Source: DATGJX01 sp963830545 (GTDB taxonomy: Bacteria > Vulcanimicrobiota > Vulcanimicrobiia > Vulcanimicrobiales > Vulcanimicrobiaceae). From it: 64,000 nucleotides of DNA. The position numbers and the translations under genes were made by a program. This document shows positions 46,658 to 55,859 of this stretch, in pieces. Each line of letters begins with the position of its first letter. The first letter of the stretch is position 1. The stretch spans positions 2,728,001 to 2,792,000 of the forward strand of contig CAWHMK010000001.1 in assembly GCA_963830545.1 (NCBI GenBank), given 5' to 3'. Under the pieces are notes generated by a model that did not search any database, was not told the DNA's origin, and saw only the letters and a list, made by a program, of their open reading frames with translations.

Positions 46658-47851
46658 TTAGGCCACCGCGGAATAACCGAGGGCGCCGGTCGTCAGTGCG
46701 TCGAGACGCTCAGCGAAGAGCACGGCGAGATCTCGCGCGCTCAGGACCTTGCTCGTATCGGGCTGGATTGCGTAGTCGTCCGCGATGAAGCGGGCATAAG
46801 CCGCGCGCAGCGCGTTTTTTGCCTGATCGCTGTCGGACGCGTACCATCCTAAGTCTCGCTCCGTGAGAAACGTGCCCATGATGCCGTCCGGCACGCCAAT
46901 CGTAATGATCCGGCGCCGCGCCCCCAAGTACTCCAAATACTTACTGCCCATTTCGTTTTTCCACTCTGCGTTCATGGGCTGGAAAATGAGCAACGCCGCG
47001 GCACGCCGCTGGGCCTCCATCGCTTCGCGGCGCGGCACCGTTCCATGCTGAACGATAGCATCGGAAATGCCCAAACGCTCTGCGTGACGGAGCACCGCCG
47101 CGCTTTTTGCTCCGTAAAAATGTAGACGCGCGGAGGTGCCCGCGGGATCGCCTTCCGTCCGCAACTGCGCGAGTGCCTCTAAGAGAATTTCCGGACTGTA
47201 TCGCTGGTCGTACATTCGCCCTGCGTGGCAGAGCTCGAACGCACGCACGGGAACGTCCGGAATTCCCTCCCAGTTCGCGGGATCGTGCGCGTTCGCAAAC
47301 GTCAGAACGTCGCTGCGGCGATGAAAGCGCCGCAAGTGTTCGGCGACGGTGTCGTCGACCGTGGTCAGCAGATTCGCGCGCCGAAGCAGCGCGCGTTCCA
47401 TGATTTGCTCGAGGAAGGTTCGTACCGGCCCGCGCTTGCGATACGTCCCCGACCACGGATCCCGAAAATCGGCCAGCCAGGGCAGTCCGCCGATTTTCGC
47501 GAGCGTCCATCCGACGACGTGGACGGACGGCGGGTGCGCGGTGCTGACGATCGCATCAAAGTGCTCGCTGCGGATGGTTTTGATGCCCGACGCGATTGCA
47601 GCGGGAATCCACATTGCCGTCGCATCCGGCAAAAATAGCGAGTCACGCAGCCGAAACGGCAGCGCCTCCAACCACCGGGACGTCCGAGCGCGCACGACCT
47701 CGGTTTGGAACGGCGGAGGCAGCACACTGTGGGTGAGCACCGTCACATCCCACCCGTATTCGGGTAAATACCTGGCCAAGTAACCGGCCCGTAAAGCGCC
47801 TGTCGGGGGTTCCGGCGGAAAGACATACGAAATCAGGAGTACTCGCCTCAT
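46658..47851 (-). CDS. glycosyltransferase, GT-B fold (family 4-like)
   Basis: A 397-residue intact protein with the N-terminal acceptor domain start MRRVLLISYVFPPEPPTGAL, PWLADFRDPWSGTYRKRGPV (about residue 135) and a donor domain ending with SKYLEYLGARRRIITIGVPD, where the E of the KxxEY-type motif contacts the nucleotide sugar. Typical of GT4-like enzymes in capsule and O-antigen clusters. It converges with the epimerase gene (nine bases apart) and is divergent from the next glycosyltransferase. Confidence 0.85.
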   Translation of the reverse strand: MRRVLLISYVFPPEPPTGALRAGYLARYLPEYGWDVTVLTHSVLPPPFQTEVVRARTSRWLEALPFRLRDSLFLPDATAMWIPAAIASGIKTIRSEHFDAIVSTAHPPSVHVVGWTLAKIGGLPWLADFRDPWSGTYRKRGPVRTFLEQIMERALLRRANLLTTVDDTVAEHLRRFHRRSDVLTFANAHDPANWEGIPDVPVRAFELCHAGRMYDQRYSPEILLEALAQLRTEGDPAGTSARLHFYGAKSAAVLRHAERLGISDAIVQHGTVPRREAMEAQRRAAALLIFQPMNAEWKNEMGSKYLEYLGARRRIITIGVPDGIMGTFLTERDLGWYASDSDQAKNALRAAYARFIADDYAIQPDTSKVLSARDLAVLFAERLDALTTGALGYSAVA

Positions 47852-47990
47852 AGCGCTGATGGCATTGTATCGTCGGCTGCTCAGCCGCCGGGTGTGCCAC
47901 CCGGCCCAATACCGCTATGCAAACCGACGTTCGAACTTGGGCCTTTCCACCGTCGCCCCACAGGCGGGGGTCTGGGACGATCAATGGTGC

Positions 47991-49120
47991 ATGATCATGG
48001 GCAGTGCCGTTCCGCGGCAGTCTCGAGTGGCGCATCTCACCTCAGTGCACACGCCGCTCGACCCGCGAATCGTCTATAAGGAGTGCGTTGCGCTCGCCGA
48101 GGCGGGGTATGACGTCGTCGTCATTGCGCCGGGCGAGGGCTCGCTGCCGGCCGGAGTACGGCTCCATTCGGTGCCGGCACCGCGCAACCGCATCGAACGA
48201 ATGACGCGCACGGTCTGGCAAGTCTTCCGGGCCGCGCTCGAAGAGCGCGCGGAAGTCTACCACTTTCACGATCCGGAGCTGATGGGGGTTGGCGTTGCGC
48301 TTCGTCTGGCGGGCGCGCGCGTCGTTTTCGACGTCCACGAAGACATCCCGGGAGACATTGCCGACAAACCGTGGATCGCCGCGCCGGTGCGCCGTCCGCT
48401 GGCGTACGCCGCCGCGCTGTTTCTGAAGATGCTGCAACGCGCTTACAGCGGCGTCGTCACGGCAACGCCTGCAATTGCGCGCCGCTTCCCAAACCGGCAT
48501 ACGGTCGTCGTTTGCAACTATCCGCGCATCGAAGAATTTTCGCAGGAGCGGGGCGAGGACTTCGAGCGCCGCAGCGCCTGCGCGCTCTACATCGGCAGCA
48601 TCACGGAATTGCGCTGCATCGAGGAAATCGTTTCCTCGTTTGCGTCCCCGTCGATGGATTCGCACATCCGGTTGCACCTGGCCGGCACATTCGAGAGTCC
48701 GGCGCTGGAGCAGCGCGTGCAACAGCTTCCGGGCTGGGAGCGCGTCGACTACCTCGGTCTTCGCCCGCGGTCGGAAGTGGCCGGTCTTCTACGCGGGCGC
48801 GCGTGGGACTGCTGTTGTTTCGTCCGGCTGCAAATCACGAAGAGGCGATGCCGACGAAACTCTTCGAGTACATGGCCGCGGGACTGCCCGTGGTGATCTC
48901 CGACAGTCTGCGGTGGAGCGCAATCGTGCGCGAATTCGACTGCGGACTGGTGGTAGATCCTTTCGATTGCAACGGCATCGCACGCGCGATCGTGCAAATC
49001 GTGATGGATCCAAAGCGCGCGCAAGCCATGGGCGAGCGCGGGCGAACGCTGGTGAACGAACGGTATCAATGGAAGAGCGAAGCGAAGAAACTGCAGCAAT
49101 TGTACGCGACCCTGGTATAA
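47991..49120 (+). CDS. glycosyltransferase family 4 protein, one frameshift
   Basis: The N-terminal domain shows VAHLTSVHTPLDPRIVYKEC and VYHFHDPELMGVGVALRLAG, seen in GT4 enzymes of exopolysaccharide loci. A shift near 48808 (extra base after the LLRGAR region) moves the reading to LLFRPAANHEEAMPTKLFEY, whose E-containing motif is the donor-binding EX7E region, and on to the stop at 49120. The start is ATG 47991, with ATG 47997 possible; no strong Shine-Dalgarno is seen. Its end overlaps the following GT2 gene. Confidence 0.82.
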
Positions 49121-50142
49121 CGATCTCGGTCGTCATTGCGACTTACAACGAGGAACGGCACATCGCCGCGTGCTTGGATGCGCTGCTGCGGCAGCGGAGC
49201 ATTGCAGGCCCTATCGAAATCATCGTGGTCGACGGGATGAGCCGCGATCGCACGCGATCGATCGTGCACGCGTACGCGCTGCGCGAACCGGACATTCGTC
49301 TCATCGAAAATCCGCGCCGGCTGCAGGTCTTTGCCTGGAACGCCGGATGGAAAGCCGCCTCCGGGCGGTACATCGCGCTGATGAGCGCACACGCCCACTA
49401 CAGCGACACGTATCTGGCGGATTGTCTGGACGTTCTGGAACGGACCGGCGCCTCCGGCGTGGGCGGCGTGCAAACGCCCTACGGTGAAAGCGCGCTGGGA
49501 GACGCGATCGCGTGGTGCATGTCGAGTCCGTTCGGTATGGGGAACGCCCGCTTTCGATACGCGGATCGAGAAGAAGAGAGCGATTCGATCTTCGGCATAT
49601 TCACTGCGCGCGAAACGCTCGAACGCGTGGGCGGGTTCGACGAGCGCGTGGCATTCGACGAAGACGCCGAGCTGAACTATCGCATTCGGGCCGCCGGCGG
49701 CAAGCTGATCGTCTCACCGAAAATCGGCGTGCGATATCACGTACGCGAATCGCTGCGCGCGCTCGGCAAACAGATGTACCGGTACGGATACTGGCGGCGA
49801 TACACGCAACTGCTTCATCCGGAACGCGTGCCGGTGCGCGTGTATGCGCCTGCGGCGCTTCTCTCGGCTTTTGCGTTGTCAGCGGTGCTGGCGATTACGC
49901 CCGTGCGCATTCTGGGTGCGATTGCCCCCGCGTTCTATGGAGCGTTCCTGGGAGCGGCGGCTGCAACTGCGAGCCGCCGTATCGGCGCGCGCGCGGCGCT
50001 GGTGCCGGCTAGTCTGTGCGTGATGCACTTTACGTATGGATTCGGTTGGTGGCGCGGATTTTTCTCGTTCCGAAGCCGCCGGGGTCGCAGACCGCGGCTT
50101 CATACAGTGCCTCGTACTTTTGAGCGGCCGCGCTCCATGTAA
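49069..50142 (+). CDS. glycosyltransferase family 2 with C-terminal membrane segments (ExoA-like)
   Basis: A GT-A fold enzyme: ISVVIATYNEERHIAACLDA, IIVVDGMSRDRTRSIV (DxD-equivalent region), AWNAGWKAASGRYIALMSAH, and ERVGGFDERVAFDEDAELNY with the ED motif. The C-terminal 100 residues contain two or three hydrophobic segments, as in ExoA-type succinoglycan glucosyltransferases. The ATG at 49069 lies inside the end of the upstream gene. The last 113 bases overlap the convergent glycosyltransferase gene, so the true C-terminus may be shorter if an indel is present. Confidence 0.82.
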   Translation: MEERSEETAAIVRDPGITISVVIATYNEERHIAACLDALLRQRSIAGPIEIIVVDGMSRDRTRSIVHAYALREPDIRLIENPRRLQVFAWNAGWKAASGRYIALMSAHAHYSDTYLADCLDVLERTGASGVGGVQTPYGESALGDAIAWCMSSPFGMGNARFRYADREEESDSIFGIFTARETLERVGGFDERVAFDEDAELNYRIRAAGGKLIVSPKIGVRYHVRESLRALGKQMYRYGYWRRYTQLLHPERVPVRVYAPAALLSAFALSAVLAITPVRILGAIAPAFYGAFLGAAAATASRRIGARAALVPASLCVMHFTYGFGWWRGFFSFRSRRGRRPRLHTVPRTFERPRSM

Positions 50143-51235
50143 GATGGGTGCGCGCGAAGGCGCGAGCCGCCGCGGCGATGTTGCGACGGTATGTTTCGTT
50201 CGCAGCCAGCCGGTCCAAAGCACGTGCGAGCGCCTCACTCTCTCCGATGGACGCGACTAAGCCGGTTACGCCATTTTCCACGATCTCCGGAATCCCGCCG
50301 GCGTTGGATACGACGACGGCGCGCTCGGACAACATTGCCTCGCACACGACATTGGGCAGGCCTTCGCGGTGACTCGGAAGCGTTACGACGTCGGCCGCAG
50401 ACATCGTAAGCGCGACGTTCTCGTGGGAAAGGCGCCCGAGAAACCGTGCGTCTATGCCTTTTTCGAGTGCGAGGCGGCGAAGCGGTTCTTCATCGGCGCC
50501 CGTACCCGCCAGACAAATCAGCGGACGTACGGCGCGCATGCGCTGCGCGGCTTCGATCAGTTCGAAAAGGCCTTTTGCACGCAGCAAATTGCCGGCGTAT
50601 GCAACGATGAATCGGTCTTGCGGCAGCGCCAGCGCTTGGCGCGCCTCCATCGGATCTCTTGGATAGAAGAGGCGCTCTTCCGCACCGTTCCAGATGACCT
50701 CGACGTCGCGATCGACGATCTCGCGCATCTTCATCGCAAGAAAGCCGCTGACCGCGCAAAGACGCGAGGCTTTGAGGAGTGCCTCCTTCGCGGCGGCGCG
50801 CAAGCCGGGGCGCCGGAACGGCCAGTCGTACGCGTCGATGCCGTGAGCACTTACGACGACGGGAACGTCCTGGCGCACAGCCACCTGGCCGCACGGAATT
50901 GCGAAACTCGCATGCACGACGTCGGGGCGGAATTGTTCGACGACCCGCGCGAGCCGTGCGTGCACCTGCGCCGGAATCGTTTCCATGCCGATCAATCGCG
51001 GAGGGAAAATCGCGCGGATCGTTTGAACGCGAATTCCTTCGACGACTTCGTCGTCCGGAAAACTGCGGTAACGCTCCCATTTTCGTCCAATCGGCGGCGC
51101 GAAGGGGAGTATACGCACCACACGCACATCATGCCCGCGCTTCGCGACCGCTTGCAACCGGCGCAGGAAGAACACCGCAACAAAGTCCGGCTTCGCATTC
51201 GTCGGAAAATTCGGAACGACCGCGAGAATCCGCAC
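50030..51235 (-). CDS. glycosyltransferase family 4 protein
   Basis: About 401 residues with both GT-B domains: ILAVVPNFPTNAKPDFVAVF at the start, then HGIDAYDWPFRRPGLRAAAK, VSGFLAMKMREIVDRDVEVI with NGAEERLFYPRDP, FIVAYAGNLLRAKGLFELIE, and the donor EX7E region HREGLPNVVCEAMLSERAVV. GTG 51235 is chosen because it begins the conserved text and lies eight bases after the stop of the upstream GH-like gene. It transfers a sugar from a nucleotide donor to a lipid-linked glycan; linkage unknown. Confidence 0.87.
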   Translation of the reverse strand: MRILAVVPNFPTNAKPDFVAVFFLRRLQAVAKRGHDVRVVRILPFAPPIGRKWERYRSFPDDEVVEGIRVQTIRAIFPPRLIGMETIPAQVHARLARVVEQFRPDVVHASFAIPCGQVAVRQDVPVVVSAHGIDAYDWPFRRPGLRAAAKEALLKASRLCAVSGFLAMKMREIVDRDVEVIWNGAEERLFYPRDPMEARQALALPQDRFIVAYAGNLLRAKGLFELIEAAQRMRAVRPLICLAGTGADEEPLRRLALEKGIDARFLGRLSHENVALTMSAADVVTLPSHREGLPNVVCEAMLSERAVVVSNAGGIPEIVENGVTGLVASIGESEALARALDRLAANETYRRNIAAAARAFARTHLTWSAAAQKYEALYEAAVCDPGGFGTRKIRATNRIHT

Positions 51236-51243
51236 GACTGCCG

Positions 51244-52422
51244 TTATCGGAACGCGACGACCGCGCTCAGGGGACCCAGTTGCCTTGGTACCGGCGAGCG
51301 GGCGATAAAAGCCGTCCCCCCGTCGTAAACGCCGCTTCCCTGCAGTTGCAGCGTCCGGCCATAACCGTTCAGATACAACGGAACGCTGTTTCGTTCGTCC
51401 GGATTGACGGCGACGGCGCAAGCGCCCACGCGGCGTCCGTCGTAATAACAATCGTGGTATTCACGCACGTACGCGCCGCCTCGCTGCCGAAGATCGTCGA
51501 TGGTCCGCACGTTTTGCCGAACGGGATTCCACGGTACGAGCCGGCTTTCGGGCAGGACGTGAAAGAACGAAGGCGTTTTGTAGAATTCCATGAGGATGCT
51601 GCTGCGCGGATCGTACGTGAGCGCGTACGATGCGTAGACGTACTGCCGCAAAGGCAGAACTTGATCGGCCGGCGTTTGATCGTTTCCTAGACAAAAGAAA
51701 TATTTATGCGCGCGCGCCATGAGGATCTCGGTGTTCTCCTCGGCAATCCACTGCCAGCCCGTCGCGAGCGGATGCGGCGGAGACGTCGCGTAGCATTGTT
51801 CCATCATGCCGCCGATCGCCGTTGCGTTGAGGGCGATTTCGCGCGCGACGCCATGATTGTAGAAGTCCGACAATCCGTTGTAGATCACGCGAAATCCCAC
51901 CATTCGCTGTGCCTGTATCAGATCGCTGAGCCACCCCTGCGGCGTGTAATTACACGGGTCGCCCACGCGATAAACCGATGGGAAGGCCGCTTCATCTTCG
52001 AATACGGCATAAAAATCGGCACCCGCGGTACGATCCTGGACGTATCGACGCCACGCGCCGCGAAGCGCAGTCGAGCCGGGATTCATCACGTCGAATCCGC
52101 GGGCGTCGCGTATGCGTACGCGGCCGCCGCCGCAGTAGTGGTAAAACGCCGATTCGCTGCTGTTGTACAGCGGATCGCCGGGCATCTCGATATTCGGATT
52201 GCTGTAGAGAAACGGCTTGACGCCTAGGGGAGCCAGTTCCCGAGAGCCGGGCTGATCGGTTTCGGCCCATGTGAGCAAGGGCGCTGCAGCCTGAGCGGGG
52301 ACTGTTTTGGTACCCGAGTAGCCGCCGAAATAGTCGGCGGTCGGTACGTGGCGCGGAACGGCTGCGAGCAATAGAAAGGCAAGGAGCAGCGCACAAGCGC
52401 GTTTACCGGTACTCATGTTCAT
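51244..52422 (-). CDS. secreted glycoside-hydrolase-like protein, paralogue A
   Basis: A 392-residue exported protein with a signal peptide (KRACALLLAFLLLAAVPRHV). It shares a catalytic-like core with the two larger paralogues at 52533-54837 and 55860-58007: a barrel-type middle with acidic motif DFYAVFEDEAAFP (about residue 143), a second acidic region MMEQCYATSPP, then WIAEENTEILMARAHKYFFC, SYALTYDPRSSILMEFYKTP, and a C-terminal beta domain with YVREYHDCYYDGRRVGACAV. The pattern suggests an endo-acting TIM-barrel hydrolase, near GH114-like or related putative families, but I cannot assign a family. It is followed eight bases later by a glycosyltransferase gene, so it is co-expressed with glycan synthesis. 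Confidence 0.65.
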   Translation of the reverse strand: MNMSTGKRACALLLAFLLLAAVPRHVPTADYFGGYSGTKTVPAQAAAPLLTWAETDQPGSRELAPLGVKPFLYSNPNIEMPGDPLYNSSESAFYHYCGGGRVRIRDARGFDVMNPGSTALRGAWRRYVQDRTAGADFYAVFEDEAAFPSVYRVGDPCNYTPQGWLSDLIQAQRMVGFRVIYNGLSDFYNHGVAREIALNATAIGGMMEQCYATSPPHPLATGWQWIAEENTEILMARAHKYFFCLGNDQTPADQVLPLRQYVYASYALTYDPRSSILMEFYKTPSFFHVLPESRLVPWNPVRQNVRTIDDLRQRGGAYVREYHDCYYDGRRVGACAVAVNPDERNSVPLYLNGYGRTLQLQGSGVYDGGTAFIARSPVPRQLGPLSAVVAFR

Positions 52423-52481
52423 GTCCAGTAAACGAGAAACGGGGACCGTCTGTCGTGAGACCAGGGGAACCCCGCCGCAGG

Positions 52482-52513
52482 AAAAAGGTCCGGAGCCGCA
52501 GCGCCGGACCTTT
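52482..52513 (-). terminator. Rho-independent terminator after paralogue B
   Basis: On the minus strand: AAAGGTCCGG, loop of about 12, CCGGACCTTT followed by more T. It lies 20 bases past the stop at 52533 and upstream of paralogue A, so A probably has its own promoter in 52423-52480. Confidence 0.85.
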
Positions 52514-52532
52514 CAGTCCGAATCGACGCAAG

Positions 52533-54837
52533 TTACGGTAAGAGAATCGCCGCGGTTCCCGGAGCCAGCGTGCTGACCGTCGGGCCGTTGAACGACAGGG
52601 TTCCGCCGTCGTAAACGCCGCTGCCGCTCAGGACCACGCTGTGCGAGTAGCCGGCCGGAACCGTGATGGTGGAGGTGGTCGGATTGACGATGGCGGCGCA
52701 GCCGCTTCCAAGGAACGACCCGTTGTAGTAACAGTCCGACCACTGGCGCTCGTAACCGCCGCCCGGCAACGCGTAGGCGGTGACGTCGGTGCCCGACGTC
52801 GTCACGGGATCCATGGGAACGAATCCCGTTTCCGGCATGACCGAGAATTTGGACGGCGTCGATAGGACCGTTTGGTACATCGAGTGCGTGGGATCGAAGG
52901 TGAGCAGGAACGAGGCGTAAGCGTACGTCCGCAGCGATTGCGCCGACGCCGCGGAAGCGCTGCTGGTCGGGAGGGCCCAGAAAATCTTACCGTTTTGCTG
53001 CACGGCGACGGCTGAGTTCTCTTCGTTCACCCACGTGCTGCCCGTCGTCACGCCGTTTACGCTTGCGAAGGCGCCTTCGCACATCGCCCCGAGCACGGCG
53101 GATGGGGTCGTGACTGCGGCCAGATTCACGGGCGTGCCCCCGATTATCCATCCGCACAAAGCGTTCGGAAACATCTGAATCTGCAAGTCCCTGGCCACCG
53201 TCGTGTGGACCGAATTTACTGCTGACAGCCAGGAGCTCAATGAATAATTACAAACGCCGCCCTGCAGGCCCCCGACAATGCCGGTGTCGTCGGCCATAAT
53301 TGCGTCTATGTCCTGGGAAGCGCCGTACGGATCGACTTTGATGCGATCTTCGGCAAGGGGAACCGCACTCGACGTGCGCGGATCTGTCTGATAACCGCCG
53401 CCGTACGTCGAATCATAGGCCGGCGTGCTTCCGCAGCTCGACGTCATGCTTTCCGCCGAAGCGTACTTGCCGCCCGGTTTGAGTTCGGTGTAGCAGATCG
53501 ACGGGCTATCGCTCGTGTAGCAGCGCCAGAAGTTCGTGTACACCATCGTGTGCACGCCGGCGGCCTTGTATTGCGAAGCATCCGTGAACGCCCCGGTGAA
53601 CGCCCAAGACGCGTGCGCCGCTTGATAGGATACGGGCACGGACGAAAATGACGTGCCGCCGTACATGCCCGCTCCGTAAACTGCGGTCATTACGTGGATC
53701 GGGACGTTGATGGGCGGCGGGACCGTCGGGCTTGGCAGCGGTACGGGCGTTGGAACAGGCGTTGGAACAGGCGTTGGAACAGGCGTCGGTTTCGGTGTGG
53801 GCTTCGGCGTCGGTGCCTGGGTCGGGACAGGGGTAGGTTTCTGGGTCGGAACAGGCGTCGGAACCGGGGTGGGATTGGGCGTGGGTACGGGAGTCGGCAC
53901 CGGCGTTGGAGCCGGGCTGCCGGGCACGTTCGGCGTCGGCGTTGCAATCGGTGTGGCGGTTCCAACCGGGGTTGCGGTTGGGTTCGGCGTCGGTCCCGAG
54001 CTGGGAACGGCGCTGGGGACGGCGCTCGGAACGCTGCTGGGCACCGGGCTCGGACTCGGCAGGGGCCCTGAGGCCGGCATAACCGAGGATGCGAAGATGG
54101 CCGTTTCCGCCGAGCCGGTACCAGTAACGGTTACCTGCTGGCCTGCTGACAGCGGACCGTAAACGCTGGTCGAGGAGAAGATGGCGACCGGAACATCGCT
54201 CCCGCTCCCGGCCGCTAGCGTGAATCCGTACCCCGTCGGATGTTTAATCGTTCCGCTCAGCGACACAGTCGCCGGCTGCGAGGAGTACACGGCCACGAGC
54301 TGCGCGGTCATGCTCGAGCCGGAACCCGGTCCGGACGTAACGACGTAATTGCCGGGGCCGGGCTGGCCGTCGGCGTTGACGCTGGAGGGATTGCTCGAGA
54401 CGGTTATCGTTCCACCCGCGGCCTGAATCGTGAAGCCGTTCGAAACCTGTGCGACGTATTGACCAGCCGCTGCGATAACACCCGACGGAACGGTTATCGC
54501 GGTCGCGACCTCTTTGACGGCCGTGGCAATGATGACGTTTGAAGACGAACCTGGGGTGCCGGTGACCTGAACGGCTTCGCCGACGTACGGCGCTGGGCTG
54601 TCCAGCACGGTTGAGGGGGAGGTACTAACCGATACTTGGGCGCCGCTCGAACTCTGGAGCGCAAAGCTGGCCGCCGTCGCAATTGAAACGATGCTGCCGC
54701 TGATCGTCTCGAGTCCGGGATTTCCGGGAGCGACTGCGGGAAGCGGGGAGCTGACCGCCGCCACCGCCGCCGCACGCGGAAAGAACGCTGCCTAGTAAAA
54801 CTGCGGCACTCGCTCGACGGACTCGCGACCAGAACAT
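52533..54837 (-). CDS. secreted glycoside-hydrolase-like lipoprotein, paralogue B, one frameshift near the lipobox
   Basis: From ATG 54837 a lipoprotein signal (VLLGSVLSACGGGGGG) is read, then the frame breaks in the GGC/GGT-rich run near 54760 and continues from about LPAVAPGNPGLETISGSIVS. Three tandem DUF5666-like beta domains follow (residues about 20-240), then a long linker of Pro-Thr-Val repeats (about 270-380), then the barrel domain shared with the paralogues: THIM-like start HVMTAVYGAGMYGG, DAIMADDTGIVGGL, MCEGAFASVNG, TWVNEENSAVAV, and the C-terminal beta domain (WSDCYYNGSFLGSGCAAIVN). Overall about 765 residues. Likely surface-anchored; acts on, or binds, polysaccharide by inference. 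Confidence 0.65.
53741..53960. repeat. short tandem repeats encoding the Pro/Thr/Val linker
   Basis: The unit GTTGGAACAGGC (12 bases) repeats several times, perfectly or with small changes, across 53741-53960. On the minus strand it encodes a PVPT-type linker between the beta domains and the hydrolase-like domain of paralogue B. Such units change copy number easily, so linker length may vary between strains. Confidence 0.75.
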
Positions 54838-55144
54838 GGAATTGCACCCTCTTTATTAAGGAGGGAGGCTCGACAATTACACTATCGGCACGATGTCATA
54901 ATCTTTTAGGCTCATACCCGCCCGGAGTGCGTGCGAGGTGCCGAACAGCCCGGGCCGTTTTTGTTCCGATCGGGACGCGCCGATGGCTCGGCTTGGGCCA
55001 ATTGGCCCCTTTTTTGAGGAAAACACACCAATCGCGCGAGAAACGTCCCAATGATGGGAATGTCGGAAGAACGCTACGCGAAGCTGCGAACTGCCCACGC
55101 GGCCGCGCCGTAGTTGCTTACTTGTTCAGGCGAAGGGGGCTCCC
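54838..55144. promoter_or_regulatory. divergent intergenic region between paralogue B and the NarL-type regulator
   Basis: About 307 bases with no coding frame. It is AT-richer than the genes around it and must hold the promoters of both divergent genes. I see short A/T runs near 54850-54900 and 55010-55030 but no clear paired -35/-10 or inverted-repeat operator. The adjacent regulator gene makes it a natural place for its binding sites. Confidence 0.45.
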
Positions 55145-55783
55145 GTGATAACCACCGATACGGCACGGATCTACGTCATCGAAGGGCAGGTCCTATTTGG
55201 CAAAGCCCTATGTCAAGTGTTTTCGATGGATCCCGCACTACAAATAGTAGGCGATTCCGAAACCGTCACTCCGACGGCACTCGTGAAAGCCAAACCCGAC
55301 ATCATTCTGCTGGACGTCGACGGCGGTGCGCTCGAACTGGGCGAGGCCCTGGGGGCATGCCGCGAAGCGGCGCCTCAGGCGCGCGTTTGCGTGCTTTCCA
55401 TGCGTCCGCAAGCAGAGATGATGCAGTGCTGTCTGGCCGCCGGCGCAGACGGCTATATCATCAAGGACGTGACGCCCGCGGAACTCATCCGTGCGGTGAA
55501 AATCGTGGCGAACGGCGACACATACGTCGATCCGCGCGTCGCCGGCGGGTTGCTCAGGCGTCGAAGCATGAGCAACGGACGGCCCGACATCAACGAGCTT
55601 TCCGTCAGAGAAACCGAAGTGATCCGCTTGATCGCCGAGGGTCTTTCAAACAAGGAAATCAGCGCGCGTTTGAATCTGTCGGAAAAAACGATCAAAAACC
55701 ACGTCAGCCGCATCTTCTCGAAGTTGAACATCTACGCGCGCACGCAAGCCGCGGTGCACGCCATCAAAATGGGCCTGGTCTAA
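55145..55783 (+). CDS. NarL/FixJ-family response regulator (REC + LuxR HTH)
   Basis: A 212-residue DNA-binding regulator. The receiver domain has the phosphoacceptor in DIILLDVDGG (about residue 57) and the lysine in GYIIKDVTPAELIRAV (about 112). The LuxR helix-turn-helix at the C-terminus reads LSVRETEVIRLIAEGLSNKE, then ISARLNLSEKTIKNHVSRIF. GTG start with AAGGGGG upstream. No histidine kinase is encoded nearby. It sits between two divergent or convergent glycoside-hydrolase-like genes and likely controls them or the polysaccharide locus. The switch Thr/Ser position is occupied by Ser (LSMRP). Confidence 0.9.
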   Translation: MITTDTARIYVIEGQVLFGKALCQVFSMDPALQIVGDSETVTPTALVKAKPDIILLDVDGGALELGEALGACREAAPQARVCVLSMRPQAEMMQCCLAAGADGYIIKDVTPAELIRAVKIVANGDTYVDPRVAGGLLRRRSMSNGRPDINELSVRETEVIRLIAEGLSNKEISARLNLSEKTIKNHVSRIFSKLNIYARTQAAVHAIKMGLV

Positions 55784-55806
55784 ACAGCAGAGGTCCCGGA
55801 AACGAC

Positions 55807-55838
55807 GAAGCGCGCCGCGATTTCTCGCGGCGCGCTTC
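55807..55838. terminator. bidirectional terminator between the regulator and paralogue C
   Basis: GAAGCGCGCCGCG and CGCGGCGCGCTTC form a 13-bp stem with a six-base loop between the convergent stops at 55783 and 55860; the plus-strand tail TTGCTTT is moderately T-rich. Confidence 0.75.
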
Positions 55839-55859
55839 TTGCTTTCGCGATTTTTCGCG

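Noticed and set aside
53700..54060. Short regularly spaced repeats that could look like a CRISPR array
   Set aside because: The repeat unit is 12 bases without distinct spacers, lies inside a coding frame and encodes a Pro/Thr/Val linker.
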